Positions 46,026 to 58,384 of a stretch of DNA of 64,000 nt are shown in pieces (position 1 is the first letter of the stretch; each line of letters begins with the position of its first letter). A program made the position numbers and the translations under genes. The notes beneath the pieces are model-generated. The model saw nothing but the letters and a program-made list of their open reading frames with translations, was not told the origin of the DNA and did not search any database. Source of the DNA: Nephrocerus scutellatus (lineage: Eukaryota > Arthropoda > Insecta > Diptera > Pipunculidae); contig OX352765.1 in NCBI GenBank assembly GCA_947095585.1, positions 22,970,254-23,034,253 on the forward strand, in the 5' to 3' direction.

Positions 46026-47430
46026 TTTGGCAGCTAAATTTATGTACAGATTAAACAGAAATTATATTACTCTATACTATTTTTTGCAGATATCTGTCTC
46101 TTTTTCTCCTTGTTGTTATTCATTTGATCATTCTATTTAAAAATTCGTCTGGAGAGGTAAAAAGTTTCAGTCTCGAAAGTTTACTCTCAACTCACGTCTA
46201 AAGAACTATCGATTTTATTCGCTCCAACGTTTCATGTGTTACATCTTTATATGCGCTTTATTTCAGCGGGTCCTTGAAGATGTACTCTCGACGCGTATGT
46301 TTCACTTTAAAAACTACTTGCACTACTTGTTTTTGAATAATCATTTACCATAACAGCCTTTTTCGTTAATGTATCTACTTATCGGAATTAAGTGTTGAAG
46401 TGATTTTGAATAGTCAGTAATGTTTCTCCACTTAAGTAGAATGTAAAAAAAAAATTCTTCAACTTCTATTAGATTGTCCACAAAAGAGTAATGGGATGCC
46501 ATGAAGTATTGTCTCGCTGGTTGGAATTATTGTTGTTAATTGTTCTTATTTATGTTCAAGACTGGCTGTTGTGCTACTGCCCATCAGACAATACCAAAAT
46601 CCCTAGCAGAAACGTAAATTCAAATTCAAATTCAAATTTAAGGAACTAATAAACAGCCAAATACTAAATATGTATCCTTATTTAGTATTCATGAATTATT
46701 ACATGAATTTAGCTCGGCGAACTACTAGATGATAGCGAAAGAATGTAATTAAAGCAAAATCTAATTTTTTAGGATATTTCGTCGACAAGTTCTGTTTGAG
46801 TTCATTTCGCGAACACATTTTTGGCAATGAAACCAGGGATTTAGCACAATAATTCCATTCATCCAACAGCCTTCATCAGGTTTGATTATCTTCTTAAATG
46901 CGATGCAACTGAATCCAGAACCGCGTATGCCAATGCCAACATACGAAATTTTAACGTGGTTTTCATCTTAAATTGTACGAATATACTGTAGGCATGGTAT
47001 GACTAGGACGCATACACATATTCCCACATAATATTTATGCACACAAAAGAACATTTCATGCATTTACTTGCATTATTAATTTTTGTTTTGCTATTCTCCA
47101 GTTAGTAGGATTTCTTTTAATTTTGCTTCAAAAAGGATACGAATTTCTTGATGAGTTTTTCATTTTTTGTCAAACCTAGTGTTGGCTGTGTGACTTCAGG
47201 GTTTTCTCCAATTTTTGCCTTTCGAGCCATTTGCGATTCATAAACAAACTAAAAGGCAATCGATTACAGTAAAGCAAACACACTAAGTAAAGTAAATCAT
47301 AATCTGAGTCATAATTTCAGGGCAGATTTGAGTTTATATGAACCTATGTTTGGATATTTCTGCCACTGCCTTATCAGAAAGAAATGGAAACAAGGACCAT
47401 GGCTGTCATTTATAAAAACGAACTGCGTAA
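46026..47430 (+). other. Intronic stretch
   Basis: No homology recognised. A short (TTCAAA)n run lies at about 46617. Confidence 0.3.
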
Positions 47431-47432
47431 AA

Positions 47433-47870
47433 AAACAACCCATAAAAATTAATTTTTTTTATGTAAATTCTCTAATAACGAAGTAATAGAATGTTGTGAC
47501 AACTTGTTGTTCAATGCGTAGGTTGCTCTCAACATCAAACGGCATTTCCACTATTAACGCTGAAGTTCTGAAGAATGCGATGCACTGCGTACTTGCGTAT
47601 GCTTGTTTTGTTGTTAAACCCCACTAACAAATCGTATGGGGAAAGCAGCGCACACAGTCATTATAGTATGGCCTGTTCTGATGCCGCTATATGGCATGAT
47701 TTTTAAAAAAGTTTGTATGGGAGCCACGGCCCCTGGGGCCCGATCACTACCAAAAGTGTTGTCACCGGAGATACATATTTGTGCAAAGTTTCAATAAAAT
47801 CGAGCTGTAGGAAGTGGGTTAAAAATTGATCACAAGATTCCACCAGTCAGCCACAGCCAATTTAAAAACG
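47433..47870 (-). mobile_element. DINE-like element (copy E), minus
   Basis: Left edge ACAACCCATAAAAATTAA and TAAATTCTCTA at 47464-47474. After about 210 bp of unrelated sequence, a central unit follows (TATGGGAGCCACGGCCCCTG, GTTGTCACCGGAGATACAT) and GTGGGTTAAAAATTGATCAC. The inner unrelated stretch suggests a nested insertion. Confidence 0.6.
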
Positions 47871-48067
47871 CTTCATTTTGTTTGTGTAGTAGCTGCAAAA
47901 AATAATGGTATGTTTCACGACGCAGCGACGAAGTTTCAGTTGGTCATCATATAAAAAAAATATAATTATAGTATTTATAAGAGGTAACGAACGCAACTTA
48001 ATAACTGTCACTTACAAGTATTAAGATCTCTTGAATGTGTGACATATTTTACTTTTGGGTTTTTTCA

Positions 48068-48870
48068 AATATATCTAATATATAAAAATGGTGTCTGTAT
48101 TGTTTGAGATTGCCTTTCTCAGGAACCAGACATCGCAGGAAGCTGAAATTTTCACCATAGATTAGGATTTTAGCGGTTTGGGTTTTTGTTTGGGTTTGAA
48201 CTCCCTAAGAAGCATTTTAACCATAGGTTTGTTTCATTGCTATTTGAGTTTTTGTGAAATTTGGACCTGATAGATGGCGCTGTTTCCAGACATAACGGTT
48301 TTTCTGTTTCTTAGTAACGAAGCATCTTACGAACTTAAAATTTTAACTACGTTTGTTTCGTTACTATTTGGGTTTTTGTGAAATTTGGACCCGTTAGGTG
48401 GCGCTGTTTTCAAGATAGTAGGTGGTAAAACAGCTATTTTTGACATTTATTTAGTTTCATTACAACACGTGCAAGAATACATCGTAGGACGCCAAATTAA
48501 AAATAAAATTTATAATTAATCGTAAAAAACGTTATTACACAAAATAACTGTTTTTATATTATACACATGAGTCACGAAAACTGCATTTGTTTGATTAGTA
48601 CTTATTTTATTTTACACACAGGGAATGTAAAATGTTAATATCAGCCACATTTTTAAACTGAATTTTATGAAATTTTTAATATATATTATTGGCAGGTAGG
48701 GGAAAGTTATAGGTATAGATGAAAGGGGAGAAAGATAAAATTTTAACATGAGATTTACAAACGTATTTTTAAAAAAATGTCAACGTAAATTATTGGCAGG
48801 TGAGGGAAAGTTATAGGCTATAGTACTCCCGTCACCCCGGGGTAGCAAAGCGCCCGGGAACAGGTAGTCA
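48068..48870 (+). mobile_element. Repeat element with reverse TTCCCGGGCGC motif
   Basis: Starts AATATATAAAAATGGTGTCT and AGGAACCAGACATCGC. It has two copies of a GTTTGTTTCXTTXCTATTTG phrase plus TTTGTGAAATTTGGACC with AGATGGCGCTG or AGGTGGCGCTG, and a duplicated ATTATTGGCAGGT(A/G)(G/A)GGGAA. GGTAGCAAAGCGCCCGGGAA closes it at 48841-48860. Confidence 0.5.
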
Positions 48871-49404
48871 TTAATAAAATATACGATTAAGGTTTTATTA
48901 TTTATTGTACACGATTAAAAGTGTGTATCGAAATTCACTTACGTTACATAAGTTCCTAAATTCAAGATTTCAGCAATGATTTCCTGACATTGCTGCACAG
49001 TGAAATATTATACGATTTATGCCTCTGACTTGTTTGCTCCTTGCGCTTTTGCTTTGTGAATTTGAAAATTACAATGTCACAAGCAGTGTATACTTAGATA
49101 TACAAATACTTTTGTTTGCCTTGGGATTAATCTTCATCTGATTTGAATTGTACAAAAGACCATAAACAACTTCCAATGCAATGTCTAGCCCTAGGTTTCT
49201 GTTTTACCATTTCTGTTCAGGAAGTACCTCGGTCGAGTGAGGACAGCATGTTGAGAGCCAAGATATATCAATGGGACTTTTCTCGTTGCAATAAAACAAT
49301 AATTAACTTAGTGTAGTGTGTCAGTAGAAAGAGTTGGCACAAATGAATGAAATAAATGCAATAGCTGCTAACACCATAGTAGTCGTACTTAGAAAAGGTA
49401 ATAA
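48871..49404 (+). other. Intronic stretch
   Basis: No homology recognised. An ATG frame at about 49343 runs to GTAATA, but there is no independent support for an exon. Confidence 0.25.
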
Positions 49405-50205
49405 TACGAGGGCAGCTTGATAAGTCAGTGACTTCTTAAAGAAACGATATTTTTTCCGGAAAAAAAAAGTTTTATTTCTCAACAAAGTCTCTTTTAAGTT
49501 CGATTCATCTAGTCCAGCGTTTTTTCAATTCTTTATTCCATCCAAATATAATAATTCTCAAGGACCTCAAATATGGATTTTTTTCAGTGATGACCTCCTC
49601 GTTTAACCCAAAAATCTTACCGCCCAGTAATTAATTCAGGTTTCATAGCAGTTCATAGCCCAATATATTGATTTTTGCCATGGTGACACGTGACATGACA
49701 CATGTGTCGACCCGTGCATTGTCTTGATGTGAGCAATCGTGGTACTGTGGCACTGCCTACAGCTTCACGCACTTTCATTCTCCGATCGCCCAATATCATT
49801 CCATGGATTTTATCGACTATTTCTGGCGTAACTACCTCTTTAGAGCGACCTGAACGTTCGGCATCACTTGTGCTGGTACGATCACAACGAAACTCAGTAA
49901 ACCACTTCTTAACTATTGAAATTGATAGTACAGAGTCACCATAGAGCCTTTCCTTGGTTTTGGTGATAGCTTTTTACGCAAAAATAATTTTCGTTAAAAT
50001 TCAAGAGGTTGTCTGCTTTCAATGGTTGTCAAACACAAACTAAATGATGCACCTTGCTCAAAATTTGACAGTAGTCTATTATTAGATGACAGTTGACGGG
50101 AGCAGTGTTGCATTTTAAACAACTGCGTGGGAAATTCAAAAATTATTTTTCACACGCCCATAGACGAAAGTGACTGTTTCGTACGCTATAAACTAGCCTC
50201 GAAAG
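49405..50205 (-). mobile_element. Mariner transposon relic with deleted transposase
   Basis: The minus strand reads LYGDSVLSISIVKKWFTEFR, CDRTSTSDAERSGRSKEV, EIVDKIHGMILGDRRMKVRE, then jumps to AVGSATVPRLLTS. The stretch between the REIVEAVG and WVPRLLT regions is lost. C-terminal traces (IELKRDFVEK) follow after stops. The plus-left end TACGAGGGCAGCTTGATAAG and a diverged inverted counterpart near 50170-50205 look like the terminal repeats with a TA target. The family resembles irritans-type mariners. Inactive. Confidence 0.7.
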
Positions 50206-50269
50206 TAGCCCATAACAACACTAGTTATGTTATGATATAAACGTCTTTTGTTATTTACTACAATCTCAG

Positions 50270-50480
50270 CGAACACATTGCGCATGAGCAAGAATTCTCT
50301 TTTGTTTGTCGTTTGTGATTTCTGCTTCTCTCTCGATTTAGCAGAAAACCGGTTTGGACGCGTGAAAAATAGCGTACACGACTCGCAGAAAAGTGCTCAT
50401 CGTGCTCGTTAGATTGCCGATTGCGGTCAAGCTTCGACCTCGCACGATAAACTCCACCTTCCTTGCTCGTTCTGTAATAT
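50270..50480 (-). repeat. Repeat block shared with 17.6-17.8 kb
   Basis: Reverse-complement match of two ordered blocks (see 17640-17765), with further weaker similarity between them. GC-richer than the flanks. No coding sequence was recognised. Confidence 0.55.
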
Positions 50481-50549
50481 ACTATAACAACCTTCGTATG
50501 ATTGCAGCTTGGAATTTGTGCTTTGACCGTAGCATAGTATATTCAGGAT

Positions 50550-50900
50550 ATATTTAGGCTTTCTAGACATCGTAATGGATTTTGCAAATAAAAACACAAT
50601 ATTAGTTCGCTAATTCACAGATTAAAATTTAAGTGAACAAATAGCAAAAGTAGCAAAAGTTCACAAATATACACTGGTGATTACTTATTTATTTATAAAA
50701 CGTATTGAATAGTAATAGGTTCTCTATATGTATATACTATTCCCAAGTACTTTTCAACTAGTCTGATTGAATTCCAAATAATAACTAACAAACTGCGACA
50801 AAGTCTGGAGTATTCATACCTAATCAACAGTTTTAGAGAATGCTCTACTCTTTTTTATTCTATTTATTCTATTTAAACCAAATTCCTATATAAAACTCAC
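50550..50900 (-). mobile_element. Solo LTR-like repeat, copy 2
   Basis: Aligned with copy 1 through TTTAGGCTTTC, GTAATGGATTTTGCAAATAA, ACACTGGTGATTACTTATT, GATTGAATTCCAAAT and AACTCACCAT. Confidence 0.5.
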
Positions 50901-51289
50901 CATATAGCAAGTACATAAGAGTCCAACTATGCTATTTTTGCTAATACCATATAGGTATAGGTAGCAAACATATCTGTTACACAAGCCACAAAAGTTCAAC
51001 CACATATATGGTACAAAAAAGTACTAGAACATAATGTTATAATCCTATACAGGGTGTATCGGTTTAGGTTTAGATGAGTCAAATTCGACATTGACCAGAA
51101 ACTGAGACAAAAAATACTTAATGTCCCAAAGGAAGTAAACAATTTTGGTCACTCGTAAAACGAATTAAAAATACTCAATTCCAACGCTTTTTCAAAATGA
51201 CATTCTAATGTAAGCTCTATAGACAAGGCCAAACTGCTTGCTTCACATTTCACATTTCGCTCGTTGTCGCCGCTATCTATCCATGAATT

Positions 51290-51940
51290 ATCCATGATTT
51301 ATCCATGAAAGGATCTTGCATCAATGAAACTGAAAAATGCGCAATACTCGGTATGTGCATTAACAACAAGCTTCATTGGAACGACCATATATTCACCATA
51401 GCTAAAAACGCTGCGAAATGCTTAGGTTTCCTAGAACTGTGCAAGATGTACTTAACTCCCTTAGATCTGGCTACTAGTCAAAAGGCATATATTCGCCCTT
51501 AACTTAAATACAACGGTATTGTCTGGGCAGGTGCTCTCAAGACCACATTGCATCTACTCGACAGAATTCAGAACCGCGCGATAAAACTTATTAGTGCTGT
51601 AATATCGCAAAAACAATCGAATCGCTTAAACATCGTACGAATGTTTTCGGCTTGTCAAAGTTTTATCGCTTTTTCCATAAGCAGTTTTCAAAAAAATATA
51701 CAGATGCATCCCGCCGATCCTCCAACCCAACCGAAATACCCGTGCCACAACTCGAGCTCACGGTTCTACCATTAGACCTATATTCGGACGTACCAACCAA
51801 TTCAGAGATTCCTTCTTTAGCCGCACAATAATTATGTGGAATGAATTGCCTGACTCTGTGCTTCTGCATTTGTATGATCTACAGTCATTCAAGACTGCAG
51901 TGCACGTAGCTTTTTAATGCGAATAAACGTACTGTTTACT
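51290..51940 (+). mobile_element. Non-LTR retrotransposon 3' part (CR1/Jockey-like)
   Basis: MCINNKLHWNDHIFTIAKNA, KCLGFLELCKMYLTPLDLAT, then YNGIVWAGA, RIQNRAIKLIS and FFRSRTIIMWNELPDSV in nearby frames. This is the RT thumb and C-terminal end and the best preserved of three copies. It provides the empty site for the 918-bp transposon in the 14.9-kb copy. Truncated and frameshifted. Confidence 0.65.
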
Positions 51941-53945
51941 GTTGCAACACTTCACACCCTGTAACTCTTGAACACTACAGGCCACTGTAAGTCTTTTTTG
52001 ATAGAAAATAAAATCTTTAAGATCAACCATTTAACATTTTTAAAATTCTTAAAACCGTTACCGATATGGGGGTCCACAAGGTAAAAAGCATTTATCTATC
52101 TATCTTTCACCTGTTTTTCTGGAATCATTTGCAAGCTACCATATAATATTTGATTTTTTGGTTAAGTAGAGATCATTACTCATAGTTAACAACATTACAC
52201 GTAGAAAATAAAAATAAAATTGCATGACATTTACCAAGCCCGAGACCGACACGTGCTGACGTAAGAACCAAAATATTTTCATTTAGATTCCTTATTTTCT
52301 TTTTATTTAATGTAATGTGTTAAACGTCTACTCTTTAATAGGTTTATTCGCCTCACTCTATGTTTACGTCTACCCAATAGAGATATCAACATATTCCAAG
52401 GACAATGCGATCCAAGTTAGCCAAAGTGTTGCTTGCACTTAGTTTTCTGGTCAATTTCTTCTAATGAATACAACTGATATTTAATCGTCCGTCAGTCTGT
52501 TCGTATCTGTGATAGTGGAAGCTTCTTTTATAAACATGAAAACGCTTTATACGAGTGTTTATTAAATTGTATCTTTTAGGCATCACATAAATCGCCAGTC
52601 AATGTTAAACATTTAAATAATATTTATTAATATCGAAAACTTTTATTTTGGTGCATAACAATTTGGCTTATCTTCTAATATTGCTTATACTCGTAAACGG
52701 TTTCGTTTCTCCTCTCGTTCTCATACTTGAAGTGAAAGTTAAACCTTCACTTTATTCACTGCAGAGTATAAAAATATTTTTACGATTTTTATTGTCCTCT
52801 TAAAGTGGTCATAGGGTTAGCAAAGGCAGAGAAATTCCATAAAACCTTAAACGATTCGTCTCACGTGCATCCTTTTACGACTTTCTATACCCAATCGCAA
52901 AGTTTCAGCTGGATGCCACTTAAATCGAGTTATATGACTTGCCATGTTGGTTGATATGGTTTTCTCGTTGGCGATGGTCACGATTGAATGAGGTGCAACA
53001 AACCATGTCAATGATCCTTGAAGGCTATTTCGCATTTCATATTACCTTAAAACTTAGCTGGTCATCAACAATAGAAACATATACGTAGTTGTTAGTTTTC
53101 CTTCTCTTTGCTATACCTAGACCATGAGAGATGGCCAAAGTTCGACTAACTTAAACTTTGTATGAGGATCTGATTATTTGCTATTGATATGGCCAGCAAT
53201 TTAAAGTAAAACTTTTATAATTTTAAGAAATGAAGTAAGGAAAAACTACAAAAATCTATAAAAAATACCGAACTGTTGAAAGGGTAAGAAATTGAAATCA
53301 ATACGTAACTTGTCCAACCACAAACCAATTACTGACTTAAGCTGTTTACTACAATCATGCTGGCGTTATTTTTGTTTTTTCAAAATTTATCTTTTAATCT
53401 TTTTGTGCGGTACTTGTACTTGTCGTTGTCGTATGTCCTTTTAACCTTCTCTTAGCTGACACATGTTGGACGAATAAAGTGCGCAAAATCAAAAATAAAT
53501 TGAGTTTAAGAGAAATTAGATTAAATGCTGGAAGCTTGATGTGTGGATGCATTAGAGAGATTTTAAGAGAGCATCCACTGAAATGACATGAGATATGGCA
53601 AAATAATTTTTAAATTTTATACCCAATCACAGTTTGACAAGGCCGCTGGAAATGCAAGGTCATAGATTTTTACTGGGTAATGCTTATAAAAAGTTATAAA
53701 GAATTTATGCTTGTTCAAATTAAAAAAAGTTAAATCTTTTAACTAGCACGTGTTAACAGCGTAGAATGATTCTTTAAATCCAGAAACCTTACTATATAGT
53801 ATTGTTACAAAAATGTAAATAGGAATATTTTATCGCTCTATACATACTCGTATAAAAGAATAAGCATTGTATTAGAATTAAGAAATTACCAAAAACCATT
53901 GCATACAATTAGGCTCGGTAATATTGTATATAACAGTAATAAGTT
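51941..53945 (+). other. Intronic stretch
   Basis: No homology recognised over about 2 kb. Confidence 0.3.
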
Positions 53946-53949
53946 GTGA

Positions 53950-54315
53950 ACATGTGTACCAAATTCTATATAAAGAGATATTATACCAGTATGTTCTGGT
54001 ATTTTCTAGGTGGTTCTCCAAGAATAGAAACTTTCCGAAAATTTTGATAAGGTGTAAATACAGCAACTTTATCGCAGTTAAATAAATTAATATTTGAAGG
54101 TCAACCAGACTACTTGAAGAGATGAAAAGTAGATAGAGCTATCCCCTCTGTGAAAAATAGTGTTATAAGTGAATAATAAGTAATCACCAATGTAAATTTC
54201 TAAACTTTTGCTATTTGTTAATTAAAGTTGTAATTTATGAATAATAAACGAGCTTGTGTTATGTTTTTATTTGTAAAATCCATTACGAACTCTAGAAAGG
54301 CTAAATTTTGTAAAG
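53950..54315 (+). mobile_element. Solo LTR-like repeat, copy 3
   Basis: Plus-strand order: CTATATAAAGAG box, AAGTAATCACCAATGTAAAT, TTAATTAAAGTTGTAATTTA, AAATCCATTACGAACTCTAG and AAGGCTAAATTTTGTAA. It is the opposite orientation to copies 1 and 2. Confidence 0.5.
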
Positions 54316-54644
54316 GTATCAAAGATGTTGGTGTATTAGGCAACAGTCAGTTCTAATCATTGTTCTGATTTGGGTGCTCAGCAAAAAGCACTCTAAACTT
54401 AAATCCAAATCTAAGGAAAAGTCTTACAGAGACTTGCATGACACTTGCTGAATAAAAAAGAATCAGCATTTACTGTAGGATTTGTGAGACACAACAATAT
54501 GACAAATAATAATCCTGAGATGGAAGTTTGACGTAAATCACAACACCCAGAGTTTAGGAATGCCACATTGGGCGATATATATTTGAAATAGGGATCAGTG
54601 AGGATTTTTTTCATTTGCAAATAAATAGGAAATAGTTGTCAATT

Positions 54645-55230
54645 AAACATCCAAGATTCGATTGATTGCTTGGGAGAATGTTGTAGCACTGTGCAACCTA
54701 TGGGGATCTATTGCGTTTTCCCCAACTAGTATTCTTGGGATGGTATGTACCAGTACAACCTCCATACAAATGGCTATGTAGTGGATTCAGAGAATCCCGC
54801 TGAGAATCTCATATCCCCTGTGCTCCCTATGTCAGATCGTTGCTCCGCATCCGTTGAAATAACACGGGGACTCTTCCATCTCTCCGCATGTCCTGCAGCT
54901 GCAATCTTCTACAAGTCCTAGTTTCACTATGTGTTTTTTCAGTCTCATTTTTAACATTACTTCTGCGTAGTCTCAGTATATAGTATCCGAGACCTCTTTG
55001 GGTTGTTTCTTTTGTCTGCCGTGGGCTAAGGGGGTTTTTCCATCTAGCGACTGCTGCTTCTGTTTTGTGCGTCTCTTCCTGCATTATACAGTACCCATAC
55101 CACAGAATATTTCCGGACCAACTTTGTTGTTCTCGCCAGATTTGTACGTGACCTGCACTCCTCCACCAGTCTGGGTTTGGACTTCTGGGTTTGGGCACTA
55201 CTTCTTGAAATATGCTCGGGTGCTGCCCAT
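54645..55230 (-). mobile_element. Non-LTR C-terminal fragment with CCHC-type motif
   Basis: The minus strand reads KHIVKLGLVEDCSCRTCG followed by EMEESPCYFNGCGA, a cysteine-rich motif typical of the ORF2 C-terminus in the I/LOA group. Open frames on both sides are shifted. The (TAC)n tail of the neighbouring element starts beside it, so this may have been its insertion target. Confidence 0.5.
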
Positions 55231-55236
55231 TATTAG

Positions 55237-57060
55237 AAGTAGTAATAGTAGTAGTAATTGACTTTATTCCCTTATAAGTGTTACAAAAAAATGTTTCTAT
55301 TGGCCCAAGGCCGCTTACCAGATTGTCATTTAGCTAAATAAAATTTTGTCTATGACATACATATACATATTAAATTATACAGATGCTAGAAGTCTCCCTT
55401 AATGATGTATTTTCTGTAGCGAAGAGCGTGCACGTTGTTATTGTATAATAGATACCAGCCTTTTTCTCCGACAATCGTTCTCGAAATTCCCTTAAAAGAT
55501 GACATTTTACTTTGCTATAGTACAACCTATCTGGTATATAATATTGCCAGTTTTTTCTGAATTATATATAAAACTGCCTTCTTAGGGAATTAGGCGATTT
55601 GTCTGGTGTAATGTTAAGGAGTTCCCTACACTCTGAGACGCAAGACGCTCCCACTCTTGCACTAGATTTCTTTTTTTGTAGCATTTCTTCCTCTAGCTCA
55701 ATTACTTTTACTACGTAATTAATGTAATTAAAATGTATTTTTGATGTGTTCAGAAGAGGCGTTTCCTCTTAGGGGTACTAATATGCAATCTAAATACGCG
55801 CTGAAATAAGAATAGGTTAAAATTCTCAACGGCTGTAAAAGAACAGTACCCCCACACTTGGACTTCATATAAAAGAATTACGACTGTAATTGATAGGAAT
55901 TACCTCTGCTTTTAACTATGGCTTACATGTTTGTTTATTATTGATGCATTTGCCCCAAACTGAACAGATTGAGCGTTTAGCTTCAGGTAATTTGTTTTGA
56001 AGGTGTTTATTTATGCTTGCATTAGGGGTGGTGAGAACTCCAAGATACTTGTATTCGCGTACAGTTTCAATAGCCATACCCTGTAACGCCCACTTTTTAG
56101 TTTGACAGTACCTCCCATCACCATTTCTAAATTTTATCATCTTCAACTTTGATAGATTTACATATAGATTCCAAGCTTTGCAGTAGTTATTAAGCCTGTT
56201 TACCATTTGCTGTCTGGAGTTGATAGTATCAGATAAAGACAATTTTCTATAATATAAACAGTAGCGTACTTAATGAACAGCCTTGCTTCACGCCTATTGT
56301 AGTCTAAAAACCTTCAGACAAGTAATCCCAAATGAAAGCTATGTTATTTGCGTACTTGAAAGACGTTTATTACTTTTAAAATATTTCATATCTAAAGAGT
56401 TTATATATAGAAAAGTGCCTCTGGAGAAAAAGAAACAAAATCAAAAGCTGCTCGAAAATCGACAAAAAATGGAAAAAGTTTTTTGGTGTTCCTTTTGTAG
56501 ATTTCGGCAATATTCGTAAGCGTAAATATCTAGTCGATCGTCGAGTAATTCTGTCTGAAGCATGATGGAAATTCATTGATGATTATCTTCTTATTGACCA
56601 ACTGCATATGTCTTTTAAAAAGCACTGCGCAAAAAAGCTTGGTTGAAGTATTTAAAACCGATGTACCACCTTAGTTTGTCGGCTCATTATAATCAACTTT
56701 CTTCTGCAATGGAAATATAATCGATTTCAGAAAGCTTCCTGGCATATCTTCATTTTCAAAAATTCGATTGTATTCCGATACAAGTGCTGATAAGAATTTA
56801 CGTGTACAATTTTTATAAAACTCAAATGAAATACAGTCATATATCTCCATGGGCTTTCTGGTTTTGGCATTCTCGATTACATTTTGTACCTCATTTAGAG
56901 TTATCGGTGCATCTTGGAATTTGTCGACAATCAAGGGCGCTTAACATTGTAAGGGCTGAGAGATTGCCTTCTTCTTGTCTACTGTACTCCTTCGCCAGTT
57001 CCTTTCTTTGATTCACCCGTATACCGTAAGGCTTGCAGCCGTAAGAGTGGTGGATTTTTC
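55237..57060 (-). mobile_element. Non-LTR retrotransposon with (TAC)n tail, RT relic
   Basis: Minus-strand order: VNQRKELAKEYSRQEEGNLS at about 57015-56950; ITLNEVQNVIENAKTRKP through KKVDYNEPTN (56934-56671, RT fingers); FVDFRAAFDFVSPEALFY (about 56500-56440, first catalytic Asp motif); LSDTINSRQQMVNRLNNYCK and VREYKYLGVLTTPNASINKH (56242-55990, thumb). A 3' untranslated region ends AATAAAGTCAATTACTACTA at 55237-55275. The YADD region is lost or garbled near 56250. Inactive. Confidence 0.65.
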
Positions 57061-57840
57061 TTACTTTACAAAAATTGACATCCGGTTATAATTTAAATTC
57101 CCCTTTTTAACAGACTTTGCAAGTAATTTCAAATTTGTTTTTGAGAATTCGCTAATCTTCAGTTACATGCATAAGACACGAACTAGGCACATGCACCATT
57201 ATAAGGAAATGTAAATAAAAATCCAAACCACCCTTCTTAATCCTTCCAGTGTGAATCACATGGTCTGCTCAGTTTTTGGAAAGTATAGTTCCATATTGAG
57301 AGCGCACTTCAATGGAGAAACACAGAGAGAGTAAGATGTTTTATCAAATCAAAACAGAGAACAAAACACATAGCTGCAACAAAACAATTCAACATAATGA
57401 GCAACAACACCACCAACGCCAGTGTGGAGCCACTGAGACAATTAGTTTTCCACCGACTTCCATAGGAATAAAACAAGAACTGATTTCGGTCTTCTTCCAA
57501 ACAATTTCAAACACTTTTCCGTCATCCATTGCTGTCGCCATCGACAATATTGTTCTGTTGTTCGAGCGTTTTAAAAATTTTCCATTTTTCACCGAATTTT
57601 AAGTTAATCAACCACAATGGTATAAAAAAATGCCTAAAAAAATAACCGATGTTATCTTATCTAAAATCTACATTAGTCGATATCAACAACTGATAAAAAC
57701 CAAACGGCAAACAAACAATTTGTTCTCCTTCAAATCGTCGATTTAATTTACTGTCGATCTTTCGTCATTAATGCACTTGGGTGACGACGCTGCATATTAC
57801 TACTAGCGTTGATACGTTTTTCGGTTGCTTTCTGTGCTAT
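57061..57840. other. Upstream of alternative promoter 3, with an open frame
   Basis: Unique-looking. Both strands have open frames around 57310-57600. The minus frame (MATAMDDGKVFEIVWKKTEI, then SSCFIPMEVGGKLIVSV) has protein-like composition, but no domain or splice context was recognised. Confidence 0.25.
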
Positions 57841-57847
57841 CTAGTGA

Positions 57848-58384
57848 TATAAAATTCGAGCTGGCTGTCATTTCATCGTATACTCCCTTGCACAATCGAA
57901 GAGTGATGTAATTCGAGCAAACTGATTTTCAGAAATCTCTGGAAAATACAAGAGCAAAAAGATCAAAACAAAAAGTGGAAAACGGTGACAACTATTCGTA
58001 ATTGCCTTCTTTACATTTTCACTAAACACCGTGTACAATTTTTATTGTCGAAAACAATCAAACTAAATGAAAAAGTAGACATATATAACGTCTACTCGTA
58101 CTTGGATTGGAAAAAAATCATTCAAGAACGAAGAACAAACAACCGGCTATCCTTGAACATTATACTTGTGTATCGTGTATGTGTGTCCGTCACCTCCTGT
58201 GAGCTGGTGTGTCCGTGAACAAGGTTGTCAGCGCAGCGGTTTCTCAACCACCAGAGACCTGACCTACCCACCCACTCAAACACCCCCACATACGCACTCA
58301 TCTGTTTTCTGTCTTGGATTTTTTTTCTTTATTTCTTTTGTCTGGTGGCCGGCCGACTTATTTCTGTTCGTGAATGTCTACAAG
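57848..58384 (+). promoter_or_regulatory. Probable core promoter and leader exon for start exon 3
   Basis: TATAAAA at 57848-57854 lies 22-27 bp before CATTTCATCG, which offers initiator-like A residues at 57870 and 57875. GC-richer leader sequence follows and a donor-like AAGTGAGTC lies at about 58382. The acceptor TTATTTTGTTAG at about 58746-58757 would join a short second leader segment carrying the start codon at 58800. Transcript data would be needed to confirm it. Confidence 0.35.

Noticed and set aside
49343..49398. ATG frame followed by GTAATA as a fourth alternative first exon
   Set aside because: The donor is weak, it abuts the mariner end, and the peptide has nothing to support it, although its phase would fit.
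55238..55262. (TAG/TAC)n microsatellite as an independent repeat
   Set aside because: It is the 3' tail of the minus-strand non-LTR element.
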